Positions 48,511 through 57,708 of a stretch of DNA of 64,000 nt are shown here, piece by piece. Below the pieces are notes generated by a model. It saw nothing but the letters and a program-made list of their open reading frames with translations, did no database searches and was not told the origin of the DNA. Location: positions 558,001-622,000 of the forward strand of contig NC_007354.1 in the NCBI RefSeq assembly GCF_000012565.1, read 5' to 3'. The stretch's first letter is position 1. Every line of letters begins with the position of its first letter. This DNA is from Ehrlichia canis str. Jake (GTDB taxonomy: Bacteria; Pseudomonadota; Alphaproteobacteria; Rickettsiales; Anaplasmataceae). The translations under genes were made by a program, and so were the position numbers.

Positions 48511-49779
48511 TTAATGTGTGTCCCACTTGATATTATTAAGGTCTATGCCTTCTTGTACCATTTCCCATAATGGGCTCATTTCACGTAATTTTTTTATGCT
48601 ACTGACGATAAGTTCTGCTGCATATAAGATTTCTTCTTTTGTAGTAAACCTACCTATACCGAATCTAATCGATGAATGCTCTAAATCTTTTTCAATATTT
48701 AAAGCACGTAAAACATAGGATGGTTCAAGTGACGCAGAAGTGCAAGCAGATCCTGAACTTACTGCTAGATTGTTAATTGCCATAATAATAGACTCTCCTT
48801 CTACATATGGAAAACTTAAATTTAAGTTTCCTGATATACGTTGTTCATAATCACCATTTAATACAACATATGATAAATGTTTTTTTATTTCATTATATAG
48901 TATATCACGTAATTCTTTTATTCTTATGTTTTCTTCTTCCATTACTTCTTGAGCTATACGTGCTGCTTCTCCTAGCCCTACAGCTAATGGAGTAGGTATT
49001 GTACCTGATCTCATTCCACGCTCTTGTCCGCCTCCATTAATCAAAGGAGTAAGTCGTACTCGTGGTTGGCGTTTACGTATATATAATGCTCCTATTCCCA
49101 TTGGTCCATATATTTTATGTCCAGATATGCTTAATAAGTCAATATTCATTTTGTTTACATCTATTGGTATTTTCCCAAAAGCTTGTGCTGCATCTGTATG
49201 AAAAAATATACCATGTTCATGACAAATTTTTCCTATTTCTTCAACTGGTTGAATTACTCCAATTTCATTATTTACCATCATGACTGATACTAGTATTGTT
49301 TTATCAGTTATATATGATTTTAGTAGATCTAAGTTTATAATACCATTTTTTTGTACATCTAAGTAAGTAACATTAAATCCTTCTGTTTCTAAGTGACGAC
49401 ATGAATCTAAAACACATTTATGTTCTGTACGTACTGTAATTATATGATTTCCTTTATTTTTATAAAAATTTGCTACACCTTTAACTGCTAAATTATTTGA
49501 TTCTGTTGCACCTGATGTAAATATTACTTCTTTAGGTTCAGCGTTTATTAAAGATGCAACTCTTTCTCTAGCTAATTCAACAGCTGATTCAGCTTTCCAT
49601 CCAAAAGAATGACTACGTGAGTGAGGATTAGAAAATTGTTGAAAATATGGTATCATGGCTTCTAATACTCGATCATCTGTTTTTGTTGTTGATTGGTAAT
49701 CAAGAAATACAGGTAAATTGATATGTATTTGTCCTTCTCTTCCCATCTTATTACCTATTACTGATAACGTTAATGACAT
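48511..49779 (-). CDS. iscS: Cysteine desulfurase IscS
   Basis: IscS takes sulfur from cysteine and passes it to IscU and tRNA-thiolation enzymes. The 422-residue protein has [24 protein letters not shown], the PLP-contacting [18 protein letters not shown], the PLP lysine at 222 ([10 protein letters not shown]) and the active Cys346 in [17 protein letters not shown]. It is intact and is followed by iscU. A second desulfurase domain sits in the gene just upstream. Confidence 0.97.
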   Translation of the reverse strand: MSLTLSVIGNKMGREGQIHINLPVFLDYQSTTKTDDRVLEAMIPYFQQFSNPHSRSHSFGWKAESAVELARERVASLINAEPKEVIFTSGATESNNLAVKGVANFYKNKGNHIITVRTEHKCVLDSCRHLETEGFNVTYLDVQKNGIINLDLLKSYITDKTILVSVMMVNNEIGVIQPVEEIGKICHEHGIFFHTDAAQAFGKIPIDVNKMNIDLLSISGHKIYGPMGIGALYIRKRQPRVRLTPLINGGGQERGMRSGTIPTPLAVGLGEAARIAQEVMEEENIRIKELRDILYNEIKKHLSYVVLNGDYEQRISGNLNLSFPYVEGESIIMAINNLAVSSGSACTSASLEPSYVLRALNIEKDLEHSSIRFGIGRFTTKEEILYAAELIVSSIKKLREMSPLWEMVQEGIDLNNIKWDTH

Positions 49780-49809
49780 GATATTCTTCTAATTTTTGCA
49801 TAATTTTAC

Positions 49810-51411
49810 CTATTTTAGTTTTAGTAACTTGTTGTTTTGATATGTTTTGTACCAACAATTAACTATTTTTTTTATTTGATGTTCTGTTATATCAGGACTA
49901 AGACTAATCCTAATTGAATTTTTAGCTATGTCATCATCTATTCCCATTGCAGATAATACATGAGAACGTGTTAATGTTCCAGAAGAACAAGCTGATCCAT
50001 TGCCAACAGCAATATTTTCAATATCAAAGCTTATTGTTTGTATTTCACTACTTACATTTGGCATTGAAATACACGTAGTGTTTGGTAGACGTTGTGTATT
50101 TTTACCAAAAATTTGAGCTTCAGGTACTAAATTTAATATCTCATACTCTAGTTTATCACGTAATTTCTCTACAGTAGACATTTTTTTTATAGAGTCTTTC
50201 AAATTGTTGAGAGAGATAGATAATAAATAAATTGATATTATATTTTCAGTACCAGCACGTAACCCTTTCTCTTGATTTCCACCTAATATCATAGGTTTTA
50301 TTTTTATTTTTTTACTATTGAAAAACAATACACCAGTTCCTGCAATACTTCCTAGTTTATGTGATGAAATTGTTAATAAATCTACTCCTAAGTTTTCAAT
50401 ATCTATATGGATTTTGCCACATGCTTGTACAGCATCTGTATGTACTAGTGCGCCAAATTTATGTGATATTTCTACTATTTCTTTTATAGGTTGAATAACT
50501 CCAGTTTCATTATTTGCTGTCATTATTGATACAAGAACTTTTTTGTCTTTAAATTTATTTAGAGTTTCACTGAATCTATCCAAGCATATTACTCCATTAG
50601 AGTTTACTGGGATTAATTCTGCATCTGTAGTACAATTCATTATAGATACATGTTCTATAGAAGAAATTAGGTGTTTGTATTCAGTAGTACTGTTTATTAC
50701 TAAATTGTTTGCTTCTGTTCCAGATGAAGTGAAAATTACATCATAATTTCTAGCATTTAGTATATTAATAGCTATCTCTCTTGTTTTTTCTATGATGCTT
50801 CTTGTATTTTGACCTAGTTTGTGTGTTGATGATGGATTGTATATATTTAATGAAGATAAGTTGTCTAGTTGTTGTTTGATTACAGGTAGTATAGTTGATG
50901 TTGAATTGTAATCTGCATATATGTATTTATTCTCATCATTGTTTAATATATTACTATGCTTGATACTATGCTTGATACTATGCTTGAAATTATTATTGAT
51001 GATGTCTTCTAGTGAAATACTATTTAGATATTTTTTAATATAATTACCTATGTTATCCCATAGATTGTGTGTGATACATTTTGCATTATTTGGTAAGCAT
51101 CTTATTACATTATTGTTTTTACATCTTGTAATTTTTATATTTTCTCCTATAGATTCAAGTATTAAGTTGAGTGTAATTATATTTGGAGACTTATTTAAAA
51201 AATATCCTCCACCTGGACCTTTTGTTGAATTTACTAATCCTTGCTTTTTTAATTTTGCGATAATTTGTTCTAGGTATCCTTCGGAAAGAGATTGGCTATC
51301 TGCAATATGTGACATTTTTTTTGGTTGATTACTACCTTTTAGTATATAATACTCTTGAGCTAGACTTACCATAAACATAACAGCATAACGCAGCCTTGTT
51401 GTAATCAACAT
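49810..51411 (-). CDS. Fusion of Rrf2/IscR-type regulator with a cysteine desulfurase
   Basis: Residues 1-135 are an IscR-like regulator: a winged helix (LTTRLRYAVMFM-type start, SLSEGYLEQIIAKLKKQGLV, GPGGGYFL) and the cluster ligands Cys97, Cys105 and Cys112 with His115 (KCITH). Residues 143-153 are a KHSI micro-repeat linker. Residues about 162-533 are a class V aminotransferase of the NifS/IscS type, with SSGTEANNLV, HTDAVQA, the PLP lysine at 352 (SSHKLG) and Cys475 (NGSACSSG). Both halves keep their key residues. It is the first gene of the isc operon, 30 bases before iscS. The fused regulator probably controls the operon in response to cluster supply; that is inference from IscR elsewhere. 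Confidence 0.92.
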   Translation of the reverse strand: MLITTRLRYAVMFMVSLAQEYYILKGSNQPKKMSHIADSQSLSEGYLEQIIAKLKKQGLVNSTKGPGGGYFLNKSPNIITLNLILESIGENIKITRCKNNNVIRCLPNNAKCITHNLWDNIGNYIKKYLNSISLEDIINNNFKHSIKHSIKHSNILNNDENKYIYADYNSTSTILPVIKQQLDNLSSLNIYNPSSTHKLGQNTRSIIEKTREIAINILNARNYDVIFTSSGTEANNLVINSTTEYKHLISSIEHVSIMNCTTDAELIPVNSNGVICLDRFSETLNKFKDKKVLVSIMTANNETGVIQPIKEIVEISHKFGALVHTDAVQACGKIHIDIENLGVDLLTISSHKLGSIAGTGVLFFNSKKIKIKPMILGGNQEKGLRAGTENIISIYLLSISLNNLKDSIKKMSTVEKLRDKLEYEILNLVPEAQIFGKNTQRLPNTTCISMPNVSSEIQTISFDIENIAVGNGSACSSGTLTRSHVLSAMGIDDDIAKNSIRISLSPDITEHQIKKIVNCWYKTYQNNKLLKLK

Positions 51412-51732
51412 ATTTAGTTTTCCAAAATCTATTATGTATTATTGTTGAAATATTTTTAACGAAAGATTTTTTACTCAATCAACAATCTGTTAATGTATCA
51501 TTAATATACCTTGTGTCAAGTAGGTTTTTTATTAAATAATATAGTACAGATTAATCTATTATTGTTTTAGTGACTTTTGATTATTTGTATTAATGTTATT
51601 TTATGAGATTAAATTGTAATCTAAACTTTATTCTATGATCATAGGAATACTTTAAAAGTTGAGTTTTTATTATTAATGTTATACACTTAAAAGTTAAAGT
51701 TTACTCATTTTTTTATTTAAGGAAGTTAATTC
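51412..51732. other. Spacer between the isc operon and the alpha/beta hydrolase gene
   Basis: A 321-bp divergent spacer. It holds the candidate isc promoter and IscR-like site listed separately. I see nothing else certain; the hydrolase gene has an AAGGAAG ribosome-binding site at 51719-51725. Confidence 0.5.
51492..51519 (-). promoter_or_regulatory. Candidate isc operon promoter with IscR-like half-site
   Basis: Read on the minus strand, TTGACA (51519-51514), a 16-base spacer and TACATT (51497-51492) form a sigma-70-like promoter about 80 bases before the fusion gene. The -35 box is inside CTACTTGACACAAGG, which includes the palindrome CTTG-TGT/ACA-CAAG. ACTTGAC also matches the left half of the known type 1 IscR site (ATASYYGACT). 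No clear right half is seen. Confidence 0.45.
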
Positions 51733-52458
51733 ATGAGAGAAATATTTTTTAATGGTGCAGTTGGTAAAATTGAGGGAAAGTATCATCATAATAAAACTTT
51801 AGGTGCTCCGCTTGCTTTAATTTTTCATCCTCACCCTCAGTATGGCGGAAATATGGATAATAAGATTGTATATAATTTATATAATATATTTGCAAATAAT
51901 GGATTTTCTGTTTTAAGGATTAATTTTCGTGGTGTAGGTAAGTCTTCAGGTAATTTTGAAAAAGGTATAGGCGAACTAAGTGATGGTGCAGCGGCAGCAG
52001 ACTGGTTACAAAATAATAATGTAGCGTCAGCTCCTTTTTGGGTTGCTGGTTTTTCTTTTGGTGCATGGGTTGCTATGCAATTAATGATGAGGCGTCCAGA
52101 AGTTGAGGGTTTCATAGCAGTGTCTCCACCTGCAAATAAGTATGATTTTTCTTTTTTGTCACCTTGTCCTGTTCCTGGTTTGATAATTCAAGGTGATCAA
52201 GATAGTATTTCTGATGAAGCTGCGGTATCTCAACTTGCGGCGAGATTGAGTAATTCTATTAAGAGTGAATATATGCAGTATTATGTTATAGAAAAAGCAG
52301 ATCACTTTTTTCGTGATCATCTTGATAAATTTAATGAGATTGTTGATAATTATATAAAATTTCGTCTATCTGAATCTACTGGTAGTAATAAAAAAGGAGT
52401 TGTTCATAAAAAAGTGAAACAGCGTCGTATTATAATGCATGATGATCCAGTAAGTTAA
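51733..52458 (+). CDS. Alpha/beta hydrolase
   Basis: The 241-residue protein has the alpha/beta hydrolase layout: LALIFHPHPQYGGNMDNKIV, RINFRGVGKSSG, the nucleophile elbow GFSFGAW, the acid in QGDQDSISD and the His in KADHFFRDH. It resembles the small serine hydrolases often annotated in Rickettsiales near lysS. The substrate is unknown. The last 30 residues are basic (KKGVVHKKVKQRRIIM), an extension beyond the fold. Confidence 0.85.
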   Translation: MREIFFNGAVGKIEGKYHHNKTLGAPLALIFHPHPQYGGNMDNKIVYNLYNIFANNGFSVLRINFRGVGKSSGNFEKGIGELSDGAAAADWLQNNNVASAPFWVAGFSFGAWVAMQLMMRRPEVEGFIAVSPPANKYDFSFLSPCPVPGLIIQGDQDSISDEAAVSQLAARLSNSIKSEYMQYYVIEKADHFFRDHLDKFNEIVDNYIKFRLSESTGSNKKGVVHKKVKQRRIIMHDDPVS

Positions 52459-52781
52459 GTATTTTTTGTAAGTCATTGAAATCCTTTTTAGTTTGTTGAT
52501 TTTTTTAAGTGATGCAGTTATTTATATCAGTGTTTTTATTAATTGTTAGTGATTACTTTTTAATGACTAATAAGGATTTTCAGTGATATTTATTTTCTAA
52601 ATTTAATGTAATGCTTTAAGTTGAGTTAATTTCTTAAATCTGTTTTTATATGCTGCATGGTACAGGTTATTTTTGTTAGTGTTATTTTTTGTATTTTATG
52701 TAATCTTGCTATATATTTTGCTAATTTGCATGTTTTATGTTATAGATTTGTAATATTTATAAGCTATCAGTTTTATATATT
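52459..52781. other. Spacer before lysS
   Basis: A 323-bp AT-rich spacer between two plus-strand genes. I see no coding frame or hairpin of note. Confidence 0.35.
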
Positions 52782-54317
52782 ATGATGGAACAGTACAAAT
52801 TTTGGCCATTTCAAGAAGCAGAGAAAATATTAAAAAGGTTTGGGGAAGATACAGAAATTATTTTTGAAACTGGTTATGGTCCTTCAGGGCTTCCTCATAT
52901 TGGTACTTTTGGGGAAGTATTACGTACTACTGCAATAATGAATGCATTGCGTAAAATCTGTCCTGACATTGTCACAAAAATAATAGTTGTGTCAGATGAT
53001 ATGGATGGATTGCGGAAAATACCGGATAATATTCCAAATAAGGACATGATAGCTGAACATTTATGTAAACCTTTAACTATGATACCAGATCCTTTCTGTG
53101 CCTGTAAAAGTTATGGTCATCATATGAATATGTTATTGTGTAAATTTCTTGATTTATTTAATTTTCAATATGAATTTAAAAGTGCAACGGAATGCTATAA
53201 GAATGGTTTATATGATGAAAAGTTACTTTTATTATTAAAAAATTATGATAAAGTTATGAATGTTATGCTACCTACATTAGGTAGTGAAAGACAAAAAACT
53301 TATAGTCCATTTTTACCAGTTTGCCCTAAGACTTCTAAGGTATTGCAGGTACCTATTATTGATCTTGATGTTGAGTTGGGTACTATTTCTTATAAGAATG
53401 AAGATGATGAGATAATTAAAACGCAGGTTACAGGTGGAAAATGTAAATTACAATGGAAACCAGACTGGGGAATGAGGTGGTCAGCACTTAATATTAAGTA
53501 TGAAGCATATGGTAAAGATTTGCAACCATCTGCAGAGTTATCTAGTAAAATATGTGAAATTTTAGGTAGTGCACCTCCAATTTTATTTTGTTATGAATTG
53601 TTTTTGGATAAAGAAGGTAGAAAAATTTCAAAGTCAAAGGGTAATGGTATATCAATAGAGGATTGGTTATCTTATGCTCCTTCTGAAAGTTTAGCGTTGT
53701 ATATATTACAAAATCCTAAAAAGGCAAAAAAATTATATTTTGATGTAATACCACGTTCTATGGATGACTATTTATATTTAGTAGATGATTATCACAAAAA
53801 CCCTAGTTATGATAATCCTGTATGGCATATTCATCATGGGAGTGTCCCAATAGTTGATATTTTTGGTTTGAGTTTTTCTTTATTGTTAAATTTGGCATCA
53901 GCCTGTAATGCTGAAAACAGTGATGTGTTATGGGGATTTATAAAAAATTATCAAGATAATCATGCATTACAGGATAATAGATTATTGTCTCAGTTAGTGG
54001 ATTTTTCAGTTAAGTATTATCATGATTTTGTTAAGCCTTATAAAGTTTATAAAACTCCAGATCATGATGAAAAAATTATACTGGATGAATTAAAGAATAT
54101 GCTTAATGATTTTCCAAATGATATTACATCTGATGAAATACAGAGTAATATATTTTCTTTAATGAAAAAATATTGTTTTAATGATTTGCGATCTTGTTTT
54201 AAAAGTTTTTATGAAATTTTGCTAGGTCAAAGTCATGGTCCTAGACTGGGATCTTTTATAAAATTATATGGAATAAATAATACTATTAATTTGATTGATC
54301 AAGCATTAAAAAGGTAA
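52782..54317 (+). CDS. lysS: Class I lysyl-tRNA synthetase
   Basis: This charges tRNA-Lys. It is the archaeal-type class I enzyme, as in other alphaproteobacteria of this order, not the class II LysS of E. coli. The 511-residue protein has the HIGH motif in PSGLPHIGTFGEVLRTT and the KMSKS motif in KISKSKGNGISIEDW. It also has WKPDWGMRW and the usual helical anticodon-binding C-terminal part. Two ATGs in a row mark the start. It stands alone. Confidence 0.95.
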   Translation: MMEQYKFWPFQEAEKILKRFGEDTEIIFETGYGPSGLPHIGTFGEVLRTTAIMNALRKICPDIVTKIIVVSDDMDGLRKIPDNIPNKDMIAEHLCKPLTMIPDPFCACKSYGHHMNMLLCKFLDLFNFQYEFKSATECYKNGLYDEKLLLLLKNYDKVMNVMLPTLGSERQKTYSPFLPVCPKTSKVLQVPIIDLDVELGTISYKNEDDEIIKTQVTGGKCKLQWKPDWGMRWSALNIKYEAYGKDLQPSAELSSKICEILGSAPPILFCYELFLDKEGRKISKSKGNGISIEDWLSYAPSESLALYILQNPKKAKKLYFDVIPRSMDDYLYLVDDYHKNPSYDNPVWHIHHGSVPIVDIFGLSFSLLLNLASACNAENSDVLWGFIKNYQDNHALQDNRLLSQLVDFSVKYYHDFVKPYKVYKTPDHDEKIILDELKNMLNDFPNDITSDEIQSNIFSLMKKYCFNDLRSCFKSFYEILLGQSHGPRLGSFIKLYGINNTINLIDQALKR

Positions 54318-54470
54318 GTAATATACATAAGTAAATTTGATTACTTATGGTTGGGTAATTATTATGTGTGTAGTGTAAGTATATATATATATTTAAAAAT
54401 ATATAATTTATAAAATTGACCAACTAATAAAATTATGGTAGCTTACAGCATATTTGTTTTTGAAAATGTT

Positions 54471-54872
54471 ATGCTAGCTAGAGTTATTTGTATAGCTTTA
54501 TTTATGTTGACAGGTTGTTATACTACAACAATTCATCATGGGTATCCTACTTCTGAAATTAATTTATGGGATGGTGTAAAAATTGGAGATTTGAATACTC
54601 AGGTTGTACAGCTTATAGGTGATCCTTGCATTATTGAAGGTAATGTATGGTATTATATTTCTTACAGTATTTATAAAAAGCGTTTTTTCTCAGCAAAAGA
54701 ATATGAGTCTATTGTTTTAAAGTTAACTTTTGATCCTCAGACTAATGAAGTAATAGAAGTAAAAAATATTAAAGTAGATAAAAGGAATTTAGTGAAATTG
54801 TTGAAAAAGGATACATCAGTTACTGGTATACATGACAGTTTACTTCGTAAGTTTATCAGTAAATTAAATTAG
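54471..54872 (+). CDS. bamE: BamE-like outer-membrane assembly lipoprotein
   Basis: From ATG 54471 the product is 133 residues: MLARVICIALFMLTGC is a lipoprotein signal with a lipobox ending at Cys16. A SmpA/OmlA (BamE) domain follows: WDGVKIGDLNTQVVQLIGDP, then WYYISYSIYKKRFF and VLKLTFDPQTNEVIEV. BamE is part of the BAM complex that inserts beta-barrel proteins. The frame is open to 54435, but the extra 12 residues spoil the signal peptide. It follows lysS after about 150 bases. Confidence 0.8.
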   Translation: MLARVICIALFMLTGCYTTTIHHGYPTSEINLWDGVKIGDLNTQVVQLIGDPCIIEGNVWYYISYSIYKKRFFSAKEYESIVLKLTFDPQTNEVIEVKNIKVDKRNLVKLLKKDTSVTGIHDSLLRKFISKLN

Positions 54873-55605
54873 CAAAGAAATGTGAGTTATTGATTTTTTT
54901 GATATAAACATTGATACTTAGAAAAATCAGATCAATTAAGTGTATTGTATAAATGCTATGCTGTAAGTAGCATGATAGTAATAAGATGATTATGGCTTTT
55001 TATTTATTTACAATGGTTCATTAATAAAGAAGTATGAGATTAGTGTAGTTAAATATAAGATTTAAGCATTAAGTTAATAGAATTATTTTTGTTGTTTTTA
55101 AATTTTAGTTTAATATCATATTTATAAAAGGTTTATAGGCTCAATAAATCATATTTCACATAACTTAATTTTGTGCAATATCTATTCAAATAACACCATT
55201 GTCAGAGCTGAAAAATAATAGTGCTTGCTACTTTGTGTAAGGATTGTGTAACGATCTTGTTGATGGTTTTAGTACAAAGTATGTATAAAAATTGTGTTTT
55301 TGTAGATTATTAGATGTGTATAAAGTATAGCATTATTATTGTAAATATAACAAGAAGTGTTACATCTAGAGTTTACCTATGGTTTTTAAATTAAATAGTT
55401 AATATAAATAAGCACTATTAGAAATATATTAAAAAAGAATTTTAATGGTGAGTTATTATTCTATAAGTATTGATACTAATAGTCTGGTTAAAATAAAATT
55501 ATAAGTTGTAAAAAATAATTTATAATTATAAAACTTGTATTGTTAAATTAATATAAATATGATTTGCTAAAAACGTAATTAGCATTTATATATTGGTTAG
55601 TTCAG
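54873..55605. other. Gene-poor spacer
   Basis: About 730 bp of AT-rich sequence after the lipoprotein gene. I see no gene, only stops in all frames. It is followed by relics of membrane-protein genes. Confidence 0.35.
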
Positions 55606-55991
55606 TTAATAGTTATTTTATGTGTTGTTTTACTATTAATTTTGACGTGTGTGAATTATATAAATTAAACTTAATCTATTAGTTTTTATAAAGTTAATAC
55701 ATTTGTTACAGCATCAATAGTGATGATGTTGTATATTTTTAGTACTATTTTGCACAAGATGTAAAAACAAGATAATTTGTTAAAACTTGATGAATTTAAA
55801 AAATGTTGTTTAGATTCCATGTTACGTGCAAGTATATTTATTTTTGGTATTACAATACCGTTTGGTTTATTATTTTATGAGGTATTTTTTTGTGGAGAAC
55901 ATTGTTAGATATAGAGTTAATGTGTATGTTATGTTGGTTTATGTGCTGTCTCAGTCATTACTTCTATGATATGTAAACCTAGTCAATTGTT
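55606..55991 (+). pseudogene. Decayed copy 1 of the four-helix membrane protein family
   Basis: Reading one frame, QLIVILCVVLLLILTCVNYI is followed by two stops, then SFYKVNTFVTASIVMMLYI, a TAA at 55762-55764, and LDSMLRASIFIFGITIPFGL LFYEV to a TAG at 55906. This follows helices 1 to 3 of the intact gene at 57106 in order (LFCVIIPIVLAICEL; MYKIDMFVIMVTTLAMYIVS; GTAIIAAGILLPLGLTCYDI). A fourth hydrophobic part (VYVMLVYVLSQSLLL) follows in another frame. No start codon remains. Confidence 0.7.
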
Positions 55992-56295
55992 CAACAAAAT
56001 TATAATAGGTGTTTGATAAAACCTTGGTGAGCCATAATAAATAAAATGTTGAATTAAAAGAATTAGAAGTTGGTTTTTGGTATTAATGATCGAGAAGTAA
56101 TGTATAATAGTATTAAAGTGTAAAAAATATAAATTTATATTAAAATAAACTTGCTATGAAATATATGTGTTACACATTTATGTATTGTTAGTATCTATAA
56201 TTTATCAATTAATTGACAATATAGTAAAAGTATTTTAATATAATTATGTAGGTTAAAGTGGGGATGTTAGACATAGGAAAAATAAGAGTAGTGTT

Positions 56296-56812
56296 CTTAC
56301 TTATTTAAGCTGTCTATTTTTTGTGTGCGCTGTACTGATATCGATAATAATTTTTGGTTTTAAACTATGAAGTGTACCTTTATCAAGGTATGTAGGCCTT
56401 TTGTAGTTGGTGTGTTAATAATGTTCTTAATATTAAATATAGTGTGCAAGAATCAGGGAAGAGTTTATCATTAAAATAAACAATAATGAACAACACAAAA
56501 ATAGTCAGAATAATGAGGTAAAAAATGTAGCCTATGTGAAAATCATTCAATGTGAAGGATTGTACCTACAAATTGTAGGTATTGCTTGTTTGTAGCTAGT
56601 GCGTTTATTTGTGGTGTTATTTTACAATTATTTTGTTATGTTATGAGGCATTCTCTAGTGTCCTTAATGATCAAAATGTTGTTATTGGATATAAAACTAG
56701 TTTATGTTCTTTTCTAGCTTTAACTTTATTAGCCGCTTTTCTTATTTTAAGTTCTAAACATGTGTTTCATGTAGCATTGATAAAGGTTATGCGGAACAAA
56801 ACAAACGAGTAG
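56296..56812 (+). pseudogene. Decayed copy 2 of the four-helix membrane protein family
   Basis: LTYLSCLFFVCAVLISIIIF ends in a TGA at 56368. A frame one base back continues FIKVCRPFVVGVLIMFLILN to a TAA near 56471. The last part is in a third frame: YFTIILLCYEAFSSVLNDQN and then SLCSFLALTLLAAFLILSS up to a TAG at 56810. The parts align in order with helices 1, 2 and 3-4 of the intact gene at 57106, so this is a frameshifted copy. The open frame at 56609-56812 is its C-terminal remnant, not a separate gene. Confidence 0.65.
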
Positions 56813-57105
56813 AAGAAGATAATATTAGGATAGCAAATTGAGAAGAACAAAGTTCTTTATTAGATGGTTTACAAATAGAAAATAGTATTAGAAGGTTATT
56901 GATATCATTACAGTTTCTTTAATGTTTACTAACAATAAAAATATTTAAAAAATAATGGTACGTTGGTTGTTTATGATTGTATCTTGTGGTTATTATAAAT
57001 TTATATTCTATATTTGTATGAACGTATATTTAAATGCTTGATTAAGATATATGATGTTGAAAATATATTTGTTATTATTGTTAATATAAAATGGTGTAGT
57101 AAAAG

Positions 57106-57708
57106 ATGAATAATAAGACTGTTGATAATATTTTAAAAGCTATTAATGCTTTGTTATTCTTATTTTGTGTAATTATACCAATTGTTTTAGCTATTTGTGA
57201 GTTATCAAATCTTAGTGTACCAAGTTTTATGTATAAGATTGATATGTTTGTTATTATGGTAACAACATTAGCAATGTATATTGTATCTTTTATAGATAGA
57301 GACTATGTAAAACTGAGTTATAGGCAAGTTGATAAAAAAAGTAAACAAATTATTTTTCACAGTATTGGTACAGCAATTATTGCTGCTGGTATACTTCTGC
57401 CATTGGGTTTAACATGTTATGATATTTATAGTATTGTTACTGGTAATGGTGTGAATATTGCAGTTGGATATCAGATTGCTGCGTATTCTATGTTAGCTTT
57501 ATATGCTATGTCAACTGTTATATTTTTGGTATGTGGTGTTGATATAGTTGCTCAGCAAGTTGTATCATGTACTAGGCAAAATGTTAATGATAGTGAATGT
57601 GAATCTCTGATCGCATCAGATGCTAATGGTTATGATGAAGTAAATTGTAATGTAGAAAGTGTTATAATTGATGATTGTAGTAATGAATGTGTTAAAAATG
57701 ATCGTTAA
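57106..57708 (+). CDS. Four-helix membrane protein, intact copy 1 of a local family
   Basis: The 200-residue protein has four predicted membrane helices (about 13-32, 45-63, 87-107 and 124-150) and a 45-residue acidic, Cys-containing tail (SECESLIASDANGYDEVNCN). The first helix has no signal cleavage site, so it is likely an integral membrane protein with both ends inside. It is a paralogue of the gene at 59154, and two decayed copies lie upstream. No catalytic motif or known family was recognised. Such small families in gene-poor regions of Ehrlichia are often fast-evolving. Confidence 0.75.
   Translation: MNNKTVDNILKAINALLFLFCVIIPIVLAICELSNLSVPSFMYKIDMFVIMVTTLAMYIVSFIDRDYVKLSYRQVDKKSKQIIFHSIGTAIIAAGILLPLGLTCYDIYSIVTGNGVNIAVGYQIAAYSMLALYAMSTVIFLVCGVDIVAQQVVSCTRQNVNDSECESLIASDANGYDEVNCNVESVIIDDCSNECVKNDR

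Noticed and set aside
56609-56812. Separate 67-residue membrane protein gene
   Set aside because: It is the frameshifted C-terminal part of a decayed copy of the neighbouring family.
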